Positions 36,177 through 44,938 of a DNA stretch of 64,000 bases are shown piece after piece. Both the position numbers and the translations under genes were made by a program. The notes beneath the pieces were generated by a model. That model was not told the origin of the DNA. It did not search any database and worked only from the letters and a program-made list of their open reading frames with translations. The stretch's first letter is position 1. Each line of letters opens with the position of its first letter. Origin of the DNA: Clostridiales bacterium (lineage in GTDB: Bacteria; Bacillota; Clostridia; Lachnospirales; Lachnospiraceae); the NCBI GenBank assembly GCA_018372435.1, contig JAHAJA010000002.1, positions 257,678 to 321,677 on the forward strand, read 5' to 3'.

Positions 36177-36998
36177 ATGATTGAATTTTTGAAAGCCATA
36201 CTCTTTGGTGTCGTGGAGGGAATCACTGAGTGGCTTCCAATTAGCAGTACAGGACATCTGATTTTGTTGAATGAATTTGTGAATCTTAATGTAAGAGATG
36301 AATTCTTCAGTATGTTTGAAGTTGTTATCCAGTTGGGAGCTATATTAGCTGTAGTTGTTTTGTTTTGGAATCAGTTATGGCCGTTCTCCAAGAAAGAAAA
36401 ATACTATATTAAACAAGATACCTTTATGATGTGGATCAAGATTATTGTTGCGTGTCTACCAGCAGCTATAATTGGAATTTTATTTGATGATGTTATTGAG
36501 GATTTATTCTACAATTATCAGGTAATCGCTTTGGCTTTAATCGTGTTTGGTATTGCGTTTATTATTATTGAAAATTATAATCACAAGAGAAAACCACATA
36601 TTAATTCCTTAACAGAAATCACCTTTAATGCGGCTATTATCATTGGTTTATTTCAATTAATTGCTGCAGTATTCCCTGGAACGAGCCGTTCTGGAGCTAC
36701 AATCTTAGGAGCTATCTTAATCGGTGTATCAAGAAGTGTTGCTGCAGAGTTTACTTTCTTCTTAGCAGTACCTGTTATGTTTGGCGCTAGTTTATTGAAG
36801 TTAGTTAAATATGGTCTACCAGCTACAGGAATGGAAGTAATTATTTTATTAACTGGTATGATTGTTGCGTTCGTTGTATCTGTTATCGTTATTAAATTCT
36901 TAATGAGCTATATTAAGAAACATGATTTCAAAGTATTTGGTTGGTATCGTATTGTATTAGGTATTCTAGTATTACTATTCTTTGGATTGATTAAATAG
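36177..36998 (+). CDS. uppP: Undecaprenyl-diphosphatase UppP/BacA
   Basis: A 273-residue integral membrane protein with about eight hydrophobic helices. It recycles undecaprenyl diphosphate for cell-wall synthesis and is linked to bacitracin tolerance. Motifs LPISSTGHLIL (near residue 20) and FPGTSRSGATILG (near 170) are the two catalytic blocks of the family, and the length is normal. ATG 36177 is chosen with AGGAG at 36161-36165. Confidence 0.96.
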   Translation: MIEFLKAILFGVVEGITEWLPISSTGHLILLNEFVNLNVRDEFFSMFEVVIQLGAILAVVVLFWNQLWPFSKKEKYYIKQDTFMMWIKIIVACLPAAIIGILFDDVIEDLFYNYQVIALALIVFGIAFIIIENYNHKRKPHINSLTEITFNAAIIIGLFQLIAAVFPGTSRSGATILGAILIGVSRSVAAEFTFFLAVPVMFGASLLKLVKYGLPATGMEVIILLTGMIVAFVVSVIVIKFLMSYIKKHDFKVFGWYRIVLGILVLLFFGLIK

Positions 36999-37077
36999 TT
37001 GATAGATATCCTTTATCCACGGACAAGAGTGTTGATATAACCTAGTATTAAAGAAATATAGAGGGGAGGGAATGAGA

Positions 37078-37470
37078 ATGCAATTCGCTAATACAAGAAA
37101 TGATTTGTTTTTCAATGGATTTATCGTAATTTTTTTCATAGTGTTTGCTCTGATTCTTGGTTTGTTTATTGTAGCAATAGTAAAAGGTGTAAAGCAATGG
37201 AATACAAACAATAACTCTCCAGTATTAACAGTAGATACTAAAATTGTAGCAAAGCGTATTAATGTAAGGCATAGTTCTTCTAGTATGAATAATGATAACG
37301 GTATGCATACTAGTTCGACATCGACAGATTACTATGTAACCTTTGAAGTTGAAAGTGGTGATCGCTTGGAATTCGAGGTAGCTGGAGATGAATATGGTGT
37401 TTTGGTGGAGGGGGATCAAGGAAAACTTACTTTCCAAGGAACCAGATATCAAGGCTTTGTTAGATATTAA
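37078..37470 (+). CDS. DUF2500 membrane protein
   Basis: A 130-residue protein with one N-terminal hydrophobic helix (about residues 12-37) and a predicted external beta-rich domain reading TDYYVTFEVESGDRLEFEVAGDEYG, the DUF2500 pattern. Function is unknown for the family. ATG 37078 lies eight bases after GGGGAGGG (37063-37070); ATG 37072 is too close to that site. Confidence 0.82.
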   Translation: MQFANTRNDLFFNGFIVIFFIVFALILGLFIVAIVKGVKQWNTNNNSPVLTVDTKIVAKRINVRHSSSSMNNDNGMHTSSTSTDYYVTFEVESGDRLEFEVAGDEYGVLVEGDQGKLTFQGTRYQGFVRY

Positions 37471-37483
37471 ATAGATTAAATTG

Positions 37484-37527
37484 AAATGCTAACAGTGGTA
37501 ATCGATACCTATTGTTAGCATTTGTTT
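37484..37527 (+). terminator. Rho-independent terminator of the DUF2500 gene
   Basis: AAATGCTAACAGTGGTA pairs with TACCTATTGTTAGCATTT with one bulge, followed by a short T-rich tail. Confidence 0.75.
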
Positions 37528-37568
37528 ATGAAATGGAAAATTGGAATATTATATACATTGAGATTTAT

Positions 37569-37607
37569 AAACAATAGAAAGCCCAAAGTACAAGCTTTCT
37601 ATTGTTT
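37569..37607 (+). repeat. Inverted repeat sharing a stem with the mutL 3' hairpin
   Basis: AAACAATAGAAAGC (37569-37582) is mirrored by GCTTTCTATTGTTT (37594-37607). The core ACAATAGAAAG/CTTTCTATTGT is also in the stem after mutL (34895-34936), 2.7 kb away. There is no T tail. The remaining 200 bases before 37803 show no other feature I can name. Confidence 0.6.
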
Positions 37608-37802
37608 GGAAGAAGAAATGTGTATGGTAGTAAGCAAAAGTTGATGCAACTACTTTTGAATTTCTTATTAAATTATATTAAGAGTTCATAGATAACATGC
37701 TAAAGAATTATTACGAAGTAAATTAAATCATGGATATAGACCAAATAGAGCGCGACTCAGAATAGATTTATGAGAGAAAATCAAGCAATTGAGGAAATCA
37801 TT

Positions 37803-38618
37803 ATGGCAAAGGGATATAGCAAAGGAAATAGCAAAGGAAATAGCAAAAACAGTAGGAATTGGTTTGAAGTGAGAGATAATAGTATCTCTTATTCTGATTT
37901 AGAGATACCATATGAAATCGTTCGTTCTAAGAGAAAATCTCTTGCTATCATGATTGCAGTTGGTGGTAAGGTTACTGTTAAGATTCCTATAAGAGCAACA
38001 AAAGCTGATGTTATACGCTTATTAGAAAACAAAGGAGATTGGATTTACGACGTATACAAAAAGCAAGTGCTCAGAGAAAGAAAAGGGATTGAAGTTAGAG
38101 AAGGTGCGATACTGCCTTACTTAGATCAAACATTTTGCTTACATGTAGTTTTTAATCCTACTAGGCAAGCAGCGAATATATCAATAAAAGAAAATGTACA
38201 ATATTTGCAAGGGATAGAAGAGGTACTTGTGATAGAAACTCCATTAACGGATTCAAATTTCATAATAGAATGTCTGGGAGCTTGGTATAAGAAAAATGCT
38301 AGGAATATCATTACTATAAAGGTTGAACAATATGCCAAGGAAATGGGAGTTACGTATGGAAGAATTTCTATTAGAAGTCAAAAGAGCAGATGGGGAAGTT
38401 GTAGTAGTATAGGAAATCTGAACTTTAATTGGCATCTCATAATGATGCCAAGCAAGATTCTGGAATATGTAGTAATTCATGAACTTGCTCATAGAATGGA
38501 GATGAATCATTCAAAAAGATTTTGGGAGATTGTTTCAAAGTTTTGTCCGGAATATAAGCAAAGAATATTATGGCTAAAAGAGCAAGGGATGTCCTATGAA
38601 TTATTTATTAAAGAATAG
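37803..38618 (+). CDS. YgjP-type (DUF45) M48-like metallopeptidase
   Basis: A 271-residue soluble protein. The zinc signature HELAHRMEMNHSKRFW lies near residue 226, with WGSCSSIGNLNFNWHL in front, both diagnostic for YgjP/DUF45. The N terminus has a short Gly/Asn/Ser/Lys repeat (about residues 4-15). Family members resemble WLM-type proteases; the substrate is unknown. ATG 37803 follows GAGGAAA; an in-frame ATG at 37770 has no good ribosome binding site. Confidence 0.85.
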   Translation: MAKGYSKGNSKGNSKNSRNWFEVRDNSISYSDLEIPYEIVRSKRKSLAIMIAVGGKVTVKIPIRATKADVIRLLENKGDWIYDVYKKQVLRERKGIEVREGAILPYLDQTFCLHVVFNPTRQAANISIKENVQYLQGIEEVLVIETPLTDSNFIIECLGAWYKKNARNIITIKVEQYAKEMGVTYGRISIRSQKSRWGSCSSIGNLNFNWHLIMMPSKILEYVVIHELAHRMEMNHSKRFWEIVSKFCPEYKQRILWLKEQGMSYELFIKE

Positions 38619-38738
38619 TTTATGATAGGAAGGTTTTGTTTTTAATTTACTATAGTTGATAGTACTAATTTAAATTCGATTTTAGATTAGGGATCAACTG
38701 AAATAAAAGTCTGATTGAGAGACGTAGACGGAGGATGT

Positions 38739-40124
38739 ATGGACAAAAATGTAGCAAAAAATCCCTTAGGTGAAGAACCAGTAGGGAAATTAATGGTTAA
38801 ATTTGCAGTACCAAGTATAGTGGCTATGCTAGTAAGTGCACTGTATAATATTGTTGACCAGCTATTCATTGGTCAAGCAGTGGGAACGATAGGAAATGCT
38901 GCAACTAATATTGCATTTCCTTTATCAACCTCCTGTGTTGCTTTAGCTTTGCTGTTTGGTATTGGTGGAGCATCTAGTTTCAATCTAGCAATGGGCAGAA
39001 ATGAATCCGATAAAGCAGCACATTATGTGGGGAATAGTATAGTATTGCTAATAGGAAGCGGTATTATCTTAATGTTAGTTACTCAGATATTTCTAACACC
39101 GTTGTTAAAATTCTTCGGTTCGCCAGATGATGTACTTGAATATGCTAAGACATATGTTAGAATCACTTCCTTTGGTTTCCCATTCTTAATCTTAACCGCT
39201 GGTGGAGGGCATCTAATTCGTGCAGATGGTAATCCTAAGATGACAATGATTTGTAATCTTTCAGGAGCAATTATTAATACGATACTGGATGCTGTCTTTG
39301 TATTCGGTTTTGATATGGGTATGGCAGGTGCAGCTTATGCCACAATCATAGGACAGATATTCTCGGGATTACTTGTAATTAATTACATGAGACGTTATAA
39401 AACAGTTAAACTTACTACGCATCAATTGAAGCTAAAATGGGAATATTCAGGCCGTATCATCTCATTAGGTACAGCATCTTTCTTTAATCAAATTGCAATG
39501 ATGGTAGTTCAGATTGTACTCAATAAGTCCTTGAAGTATTATGGTTCGTTGTCGGAATATGGTGAAGCTATTCCGCTTGCCTGTGTAGGTATTATATCAA
39601 AAATAAATATGGTATTCTTCTCGTTTATTATTGGTATTGCCCAAGGTACGCAACCAATTGAAGGATATTGCTATGGAGCAGGAAAATATAAGCGTGTAAA
39701 GGAGACCTATCGATTAGCTACAATTGTTGGTGGGATCATAGCTATAATTTTCTTCTTATTGTTCCAATTAGTACCAAGACAGATTATAACGTTATTCGGT
39801 AAGGGTGACGCGCGTTATTATCAATTCGGAATTAGTTATTTTAGAGTATTCCTTCTCTTTACTTGTCTGAATTTCCTTCAACCAATTACGTCAACCTTCT
39901 TTACTTCAATAGGAAAACCTTACAAAGGTATTTTCTTATCTTTAACAAGACAGATTTTATTTTTATTACCGTTGATTATTACTATGCCATTGTTTATGGG
40001 TATTGATGGCATTTTGTATTCTGGCCCAATTGCAGATGTTTTGGCGGCTATCATTACTATTATTATGGTTTTAGCTGAATTTAGGAATATGAAGAAGCTA
40101 CAAGTAATTGAGAATAAATCATAA
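38739..40124 (+). CDS. MATE-family efflux transporter
   Basis: A 461-residue polytopic membrane protein with about 12 hydrophobic segments. It begins NPLGEEPVGKLMVKFAVPSIVAMLVSALYNIVDQLFIG, the typical start of bacterial MATE (DinF/NorM-like) antiporters. It should export cationic or other toxic compounds driven by Na+ or H+. GGAGG (38730-38734) lies four bases before ATG 38739. A strong terminator follows. Confidence 0.9.
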   Translation: MDKNVAKNPLGEEPVGKLMVKFAVPSIVAMLVSALYNIVDQLFIGQAVGTIGNAATNIAFPLSTSCVALALLFGIGGASSFNLAMGRNESDKAAHYVGNSIVLLIGSGIILMLVTQIFLTPLLKFFGSPDDVLEYAKTYVRITSFGFPFLILTAGGGHLIRADGNPKMTMICNLSGAIINTILDAVFVFGFDMGMAGAAYATIIGQIFSGLLVINYMRRYKTVKLTTHQLKLKWEYSGRIISLGTASFFNQIAMMVVQIVLNKSLKYYGSLSEYGEAIPLACVGIISKINMVFFSFIIGIAQGTQPIEGYCYGAGKYKRVKETYRLATIVGGIIAIIFFLLFQLVPRQIITLFGKGDARYYQFGISYFRVFLLFTCLNFLQPITSTFFTSIGKPYKGIFLSLTRQILFLLPLIITMPLFMGIDGILYSGPIADVLAAIITIIMVLAEFRNMKKLQVIENKS

Positions 40125-40174
40125 GTTTATGAATTATATAAAAGAGTGATTAAGGGTTAAATGGATATGAATAT

Positions 40175-40227
40175 AAAAAGAGTTGTAAGACAAACATACT
40201 AGTATGGTTGTTTTACAACTCTTTTTT
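40175..40227 (+). terminator. Rho-independent terminator of the MATE gene
   Basis: A very long stem starting AAAAGAGTTGTAA and closing TTACAACTCTTTT, with ACATACT-AGTATGG at its tip, followed by T residues. Confidence 0.93.
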
Positions 40228-40367
40228 ATTTAAAGACTTATTGATAATTAAACTCAGTAAAACTATTGATTTTCAAGTAACAGTTAGATATTATATAAAT
40301 AAGTTAGATGCAACTAACCAATAATGTAACTACCGATACTCAATATGTTGGAAGGAGTATGACTAAT

Positions 40368-40970
40368 ATGAATAGAGAAGCACTTCAGATGATATTTAAT
40401 TTAAATCAAGATGATATTAAGACACAATTAGCAATACATTGTTCTCCAGTTTTAACCGGTTTAAAGATATCGAATTTATTTATAGTATCCAATGAATATG
40501 TAAGAATGGTATATGAGATTTTCAAAAGATCACCGATTTCTATATCGATAATTTGGAAATCAGAAGAGAAGACAACTTTCTTACTATACAATAAAAATCG
40601 AGTAGAGGAATATCTTAGACTCAAAGACGTTAAGGAAGTAATGCTTTCGTTCGGTTATTCTAATCCAAAGTTATATTCTGTGTTAGTAGAACTAAGAAGT
40701 CGTTATACAAAGTATAAAGAGGAAGGAGCAGAATTTCCTCACGAACTTGGGATTTTGTTAGGCTATCCACCAGAGGATGTTGTTGGATTTATAGAGAACA
40801 AGGGTAAGAATTTCTTATATACAGGGTATTGGAAGGTATATGGGAATGTGCAAGAAACTAGAAATATTTTCTATATGTTTAATCAGGCAAGAGAGAATGT
40901 AGTAAGAATGTTAACGAGTGGGGTAAGCATTCAGAATATACTAACAATGCACTATGGAAGCTACAATTAA
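40368..40970 (+). CDS. DUF3793 protein
   Basis: A 200-residue soluble protein. The block FPHELGILLGYPPEDVVGFIENKGKNFLYTGYWKVYGN is the DUF3793 hallmark; here it lies at about residues 124-161. The family occurs in clostridia, often beside a flavodoxin gene as here. Its biochemical role is unknown; links to iron or heme handling have been suggested from context. ATG 40368 is ten bases after AAGGAG (40352-40357); ATG 40359 is only one base from it. Confidence 0.85.
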   Translation: MNREALQMIFNLNQDDIKTQLAIHCSPVLTGLKISNLFIVSNEYVRMVYEIFKRSPISISIIWKSEEKTTFLLYNKNRVEEYLRLKDVKEVMLSFGYSNPKLYSVLVELRSRYTKYKEEGAEFPHELGILLGYPPEDVVGFIENKGKNFLYTGYWKVYGNVQETRNIFYMFNQARENVVRMLTSGVSIQNILTMHYGSYN

Positions 40971-41035
40971 TAACAAGGCATTACAAAGAATTTAATAAAG
41001 CCTAACTAAATAAACATTAAAAAAGGAGAATAAGT

Positions 41036-41479
41036 ATGAATAAAATAACAGTTGTATATTGGTCACAAACAGGAAATACAGAAGCTATGGCAGAAGCAAT
41101 AGGAGAAGGTATATCGAATGCTAAGCAAGAATATGGTAAGGAAGCTGAAGTTGTAGAAGTATCTAGTATAGATTTGGAAGAGTTAAAAGATGCCAGTGTA
41201 TTTGCTCTTGGTTGCCCTGCTATGGGAGATGAGGTATTAGATGATAGTGATATGGAACCTTTTGTATCGCAAGTAGAGAAATTTGCTGCTGGTAAACAAA
41301 TTGCTTTATTCGGTTCTTATGGATGGGGTGATGGTCAGTGGATGCGTGACTGGGAAGATCGTATGAGGAATGCAGGTGCAACTATCGTAGATGAAGAAGG
41401 TATCATATGCCAAGATACTCCTGATGATACAGTTTTAGAAGCTTGCAGAAACCTTGGTAAGAAATTAGCATCTATATAA
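41036..41479 (+). CDS. Flavodoxin
   Basis: A 147-residue FMN electron carrier. The phosphate-binding loop YWSQTGNTEAMAEAI lies at residues 9-23; GSYGWGDGQWM near 92 fits the FMN ring-binding loop. Flavodoxins replace ferredoxin under iron limitation. AAAGGAG precedes the ATG. It lies between DUF3793 and DUF2325 genes, which suggests shared use in redox metabolism. Confidence 0.93.
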   Translation: MNKITVVYWSQTGNTEAMAEAIGEGISNAKQEYGKEAEVVEVSSIDLEELKDASVFALGCPAMGDEVLDDSDMEPFVSQVEKFAAGKQIALFGSYGWGDGQWMRDWEDRMRNAGATIVDEEGIICQDTPDDTVLEACRNLGKKLASI

Positions 41480-41522
41480 GAAAAAGCAAAGGAACTTGAT
41501 AGTAAATAAGGAGGTGTATTAT

Positions 41523-41810
41523 ATGAGTATCGTTATAATCGGTGGACATGACCGTATGGTCTGTCAATATAAGAAAATATGTAAAACTTACAATTGCAAA
41601 GCTAAAGTATTCACACAGATGACAAGCAATTTAAGAGAACAGATTGGTAAGCCAGATTTAATTGTATTGTTTACCAATACAGTATCCCATAAGATGGTGA
41701 AATGTGCTGTGGCAGAAGCAGAGAAAAACAACGCGAATGTTGTAAGATGCCATTCTAGTAGCGGTAATGCATTAGGTGAAATCCTTGAATCACATGTTAG
41801 TATGGCGTAA
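41523..41810 (+). CDS. DUF2325 protein
   Basis: A 95-residue Rossmann-like protein starting MSIVIIGGHDRMVCQYK, the DUF2325 signature, with conserved TNTVSHKMVKCAV later. The function is unknown. ATG 41523 is chosen, eight bases behind AAGGAGGTG (41508-41516); an in-frame ATG at 41496 lies upstream of that site. Co-transcription with the flavodoxin gene is likely. Confidence 0.85.
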   Translation: MSIVIIGGHDRMVCQYKKICKTYNCKAKVFTQMTSNLREQIGKPDLIVLFTNTVSHKMVKCAVAEAEKNNANVVRCHSSSGNALGEILESHVSMA

Positions 41811-41890
41811 TTTATTGGAATTGTTTTTATCCAACTGGTATATTACTATAGTATGAGGATCTTTAAGCAACGAAAGGAGTAGACATTACT

Positions 41891-42178
41891 ATGAAGGTAT
41901 TTGCGTTGGAAATAAAATTACGAGCTACTTGGGTTCATTCATTAAAAGAAAAGAGAATGATTGTACAAAGTATTGTTAAGAAGATAAGAAATCATTTTAA
42001 TGTATCAGTAGGAGAGATAGCCGAACAAGATATTCATCAGATCGTTGTTATAGGAGTCGTTGGTATGACTTTAGATGAGAGGCACTTAGAAGAACGTATG
42101 GAAGAGATTCTTCTCTATGTTGAAGAAAACACAGATGCTGAGATTATCGATGTAGTGAAAGATAAAGCAGTATTTTAG
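41891..42178 (+). CDS. DUF503 (YlxP-like) protein
   Basis: A 95-residue protein with a ferredoxin-like fold pattern. The segment SLKEKRMIVQSIVKKIRNHFNVSVGEI is diagnostic of DUF503. B. subtilis YlxP, encoded near ribosome-maturation genes, belongs to the family. No such neighbours are present here. GAAAGGAGT precedes the ATG. Confidence 0.88.
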   Translation: MKVFALEIKLRATWVHSLKEKRMIVQSIVKKIRNHFNVSVGEIAEQDIHQIVVIGVVGMTLDERHLEERMEEILLYVEENTDAEIIDVVKDKAVF

Positions 42179-42258
42179 TAGTTAATAAATTATGTTAGTA
42201 TTCTTAACTGTGGACGTAAAGCGTGCAGTAGTATATAATATATTTAACTAAACAATAC

Positions 42259-42292
42259 CAGTTGAAGGCAGATTAATGCTTTCAACTGTTTT
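42259..42292 (+). terminator. Rho-independent terminator of the DUF503 gene
   Basis: CAGTTGAAGGCA (42259-42270) pairs fully (one G-T) with TGCTTTCAACTG (42277-42288), followed by TTTT. Confidence 0.8.
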
Positions 42293-42340
42293 GATATGAA
42301 AAGAAATATGAGAGAATAGTCATATAGGAGGAATGAGTAT

Positions 42341-42703
42341 ATGGAAAAGATTTTATTATTCCAATCAAAAGAAGCCACAAATATTAGAAAATTAGCTGCA
42401 CCTATGCATATTAAAGTTGTTGAAGTAGAGGTATCCAAGTTTAAACAGACACTAGGTAAACTTGCAGGTTACAATAAAGAGGAAGAAGATGTTATATATG
42501 AAGGGGAAGCACCTGAAGGAAGCCTTATGGTTTTCTGTGATTTCACAGAGAGCCACTTTAATTCCATGTTACAGAAGATGAGAGCAGCTAAAATTCCTAT
42601 GACTTATAAAGCAGTCATGACAGCGGTGAACCGAACTTGGGATGTGTTCCATATGTATGAAGAGATGGAAATGGAACGAAAGGCTTATGAGAATAGAAAA
42701 TAA
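42341..42703 (+). CDS. DUF3783 protein
   Basis: A 120-residue protein. The block FCDFTESHFNSMLQKMRAAKIPMTYKAVMT is typical of DUF3783, a family of unknown function common in Clostridia. The C-terminal helix is strongly charged. AGGAGG precedes the ATG. It lies after the DUF503 terminator and 41 bases before the zinc-ribbon gene, so those two may form an operon. Confidence 0.8.
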   Translation: MEKILLFQSKEATNIRKLAAPMHIKVVEVEVSKFKQTLGKLAGYNKEEEDVIYEGEAPEGSLMVFCDFTESHFNSMLQKMRAAKIPMTYKAVMTAVNRTWDVFHMYEEMEMERKAYENRK

Positions 42704-42744
42704 TGTTTTATTAGTATATAAGAAGTTAGTTCTGGGAGGTAATC

Positions 42745-43116
42745 ATGTTTTTGATATTTGGAATTAGCCAAAAAGAAAAAAGACTAGTTTTTGATCAATT
42801 AATTGTATGCAAATGCTGTGGCAAATACGGTCATGCGGATGTGTTCATGACGTATACGTATTTTATGTTTTTCTTTATTCCGTTGTTTAAGTGGAGTAAG
42901 AGGTATTATATACGAATGCGTTGTTGTGGACCTACCACAGAGATTGATAAAGAATTAGGTAAAGCAATTGAACAAGGAACTGTAACGGAAATTAACTTCG
43001 ATAAGATTCACTTTGCACATCAACAAGAAAATCAAATAAAACATTGTAATTATTGTGGTTTTACCAGTACTGAAGCTGACTATGAATATTGTCCTAAGTG
43101 TGGTAAAAAATTATAA
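42745..43116 (+). CDS. Zinc-ribbon protein
   Basis: A 123-residue protein with two metal-binding cysteine clusters: CKCCGKYGH near residue 23 and a C-terminal ribbon CNYCG...YCPKCGKKL (about residues 102-122). Between them an aromatic stretch FMTYTYFMFFFIPLF (near 34-48) is probably membrane-associated. The function is not known. GGGAGG precedes the ATG. Confidence 0.75.
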   Translation: MFLIFGISQKEKRLVFDQLIVCKCCGKYGHADVFMTYTYFMFFFIPLFKWSKRYYIRMRCCGPTTEIDKELGKAIEQGTVTEINFDKIHFAHQQENQIKHCNYCGFTSTEADYEYCPKCGKKL

Positions 43117-43313
43117 CTCAAACTTCGCACATGAATGTTTCGAGGAGTAGCTAACTGCTATATTCAACGAAAAACCCGCTCTCGCTTAGCTTCACACGTA
43201 GCAGTACTAAGATTTCGCGTTGCTCAATCAAGTACTGACGTGTTCAGATAGTTTTTCTTATGAATATAGCAATTATCTACTCTAAGCGAAGTTTCTTATG
43301 TGCGAAGTTTGAG
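43117..43313 (+). repeat. 197-bp palindromic MITE-like element
   Basis: The ends are perfect 16-base inverted repeats (CTCAAACTTCGCACAT at 43117-43132 and its complement at 43298-43313). The interior is also an imperfect palindrome: AGCTAACTGCTATATTCA near 43153 matches the complement of the segment near 43260-43277, and CAGTACT/AGTACTG lie close to the centre. It encodes no protein. A shortened relative is at 46444-46510. It lies directly after the zinc-ribbon stop codon. Confidence 0.75.
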
Positions 43314-43321
43314 AATATAAG

Positions 43322-43370
43322 AAAAACCTTAGAATTCGTTTCTTCAAAGAATCGAATTCTAAGGTTTTTT
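43322..43370. terminator. Bidirectional terminator between convergent genes
   Basis: AAAAACCTTAGAATTCG (43322-43338) is perfectly mirrored by CGAATTCTAAGGTTTTT (43353-43369), with TTCTT/AAGAA also pairing inside. It can serve the + strand zinc-ribbon gene and the - strand secreted protein gene. Confidence 0.9.
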
Positions 43371-43377
43371 AATAAAA

Positions 43378-44079
43378 TTAGTCTTCTAAGGCAACAAAAT
43401 TACCTGTTAGGGTTTTGGAATTACCAGTTGATTTCTCAGTTATACCAGTAATACTGTATTTGTAAGTGTTTCCTTCTTTTAGGCCATTAACTCTTACACT
43501 TAATTCATCATTTTCTTTTTCAATTATAGATGCTTTATAGGTTTTTGAACCATCTTCACTTGTTATAGTAACTTTGGGATTGTTATATTTTACTTTCTTA
43601 CTAAAATCAAATGAAACTTCGTTATCTTCGTAATCAAAATCTACTTCCTCTACGAGGTTTGTTGATGCTTTTGGAATGCTGAATGTAATAGTTAAAGTAC
43701 CGTATTCAGATTCTGTTTCATTCTTAATACCAGTAATAGTTACCGTATAACTCTTGTCAGCTTCTAAACTAGCTACGTCTAAGTCAATTTCATTTTCATC
43801 TGATTCTTCAATAAATGTTTTATAGGTCTTACCAGAATCATCTTTTACACTTGCCTTAGCAGAAGAGTTGAGATTAATTCTTGTTGAAAAATCGATTTCG
43901 ATAGAGTCGTCTTTTTCATCGTAATCATATTCCACAGATTTAACACTTATATTAGAGGTTGTTTTTGTTGCTGTAGTAAATTTGGTGTTTTCTGCATATG
44001 AAAAAGCTACTTGAGAACCTACACCGATTGTAGCGATTGCTGTTAATGCTAATACTTTTGTACTTAGAGATTTTTTCAT
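43378..44079 (-). CDS. Secreted protein with two Ig-like repeats
   Basis: A 233-residue exported protein of unknown function, the only minus-strand gene here. A signal peptide (about residues 1-29, ending near VAFSYAEN) is followed by two homologous repeats of about 90 residues: one around VEYDYDEKDDSIEIDFS to YTVTITGI and one around VDFDYEDNEVSFDFS to YKYSITGI. The pattern resembles SbsA/bacterial Ig-like domains. No sortase or S-layer motif is visible. GGAAGG lies before the start. It is divergent from a two-component system that probably controls it. Confidence 0.75.
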   Translation of the reverse strand: MKKSLSTKVLALTAIATIGVGSQVAFSYAENTKFTTATKTTSNISVKSVEYDYDEKDDSIEIDFSTRINLNSSAKASVKDDSGKTYKTFIEESDENEIDLDVASLEADKSYTVTITGIKNETESEYGTLTITFSIPKASTNLVEEVDFDYEDNEVSFDFSKKVKYNNPKVTITSEDGSKTYKASIIEKENDELSVRVNGLKEGNTYKYSITGITEKSTGNSKTLTGNFVALED

Positions 44080-44153
44080 AGTTTATCTTACCTTCCTTAT
44101 GAATAGTTTTATTATTTTGTTGTTTTGTTACTTGCTTAGTATAAAATCTAAAC

Positions 44154-44173
44154 ATTAAAAGAATATTAAAAGA
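44154..44173 (+). promoter_or_regulatory. Direct repeat, possible response-regulator site
   Basis: ATTAAAAGA occurs at 44154-44162 and 44165-44173, exactly 11 bases apart, one helical turn. OmpR/PhoB-type regulators bind direct repeats with this spacing. It sits between the divergent start codons of the secreted protein gene and the response regulator gene. Confidence 0.45.
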
Positions 44174-44254
44174 TGTATAAATTATTTGGTACAAGTTTAC
44201 ATCACAATTTTGTGTATACTGATCTGATTAAAGAAGAAGGCTGAAGGATTTCAT

Positions 44255-44938
44255 ATGAGAATATTAGTAGTGGAAGATGAGAGAGACTTGAATTCGATAA
44301 TTGTTAAGAGACTTAATAAGGTAGGTTATAGTGTTGATTCATGCTATGATGGCGAAGAGGCACTTGATTATATGAGATTGGGTGAATATGATGTAATTTT
44401 GCTTGATATCATGCTGCCCAAGATGAATGGTTTAGATGTTGTAAGAACGCTACGAAAGAAGCGTGATAAAACTCCAGTATTGTTATTAACTGCTAAAGAT
44501 GCTATTGAAGATCGTGTAATCGGACTTGATAGTGGTGCTGATGATTATTTGGTTAAGCCCTTCGCCTTCGAAGAACTATTAGCAAGAGTACGGGTTTTAA
44601 CAAGAAGAAGTATAGAAGAAGTAACGAATGTATTCAGTGTTGCAAATCTAAGTGTTGATTGTGATACGCGAATAGTGAAGAGAGGGGAAACGGTTATTCC
44701 TTTATCAAGCAAAGAGTTTTCCGTTTTAGAATATTTGATAAGAAATCAAGGTATTGTATTAAGCAGAGCAAAGATAGAACAACATATCTGGAATTTTGAT
44801 TATGAAGGAGGTTCGAATGTAATCGATGTATATATTCGCTATCTTCGTAAGAAAATTGATCAAGATTTTGAACCTAAATTAATACACACCATACGTGGAG
44901 CAGGATACGTGCTTAGAGATGAGGCAAGTTATGAGTAG
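44255..44938 (+). CDS. OmpR-family response regulator
   Basis: A 227-residue protein with an N-terminal receiver domain (phosphoacceptor Asp51 in VILLDIMLP, acidic pocket at residues 8-9, Lys near 102 in YLVKPFAF) and a C-terminal winged helix ending IRGAGYVLRDE. It acts as the DNA-binding output of the histidine kinase encoded next; the two genes overlap by eight bases. GAAGGA lies before the ATG. The neighbouring divergent secreted protein is a likely target. Confidence 0.95.
   Translation: MRILVVEDERDLNSIIVKRLNKVGYSVDSCYDGEEALDYMRLGEYDVILLDIMLPKMNGLDVVRTLRKKRDKTPVLLLTAKDAIEDRVIGLDSGADDYLVKPFAFEELLARVRVLTRRSIEEVTNVFSVANLSVDCDTRIVKRGETVIPLSSKEFSVLEYLIRNQGIVLSRAKIEQHIWNFDYEGGSNVIDVYIRYLRKKIDQDFEPKLIHTIRGAGYVLRDEASYE

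Noticed and set aside
40303..40318. DtxR/IdeR-like operator GTTAG...CTAAC
   Set aside because: The half-sites are six bases apart rather than one, so it does not match the family consensus.
44196..44220. Promoter TTTACA-TATACT ahead of the response regulator gene
   Set aside because: The spacer is only 13 bases, too short for a sigma-A promoter.
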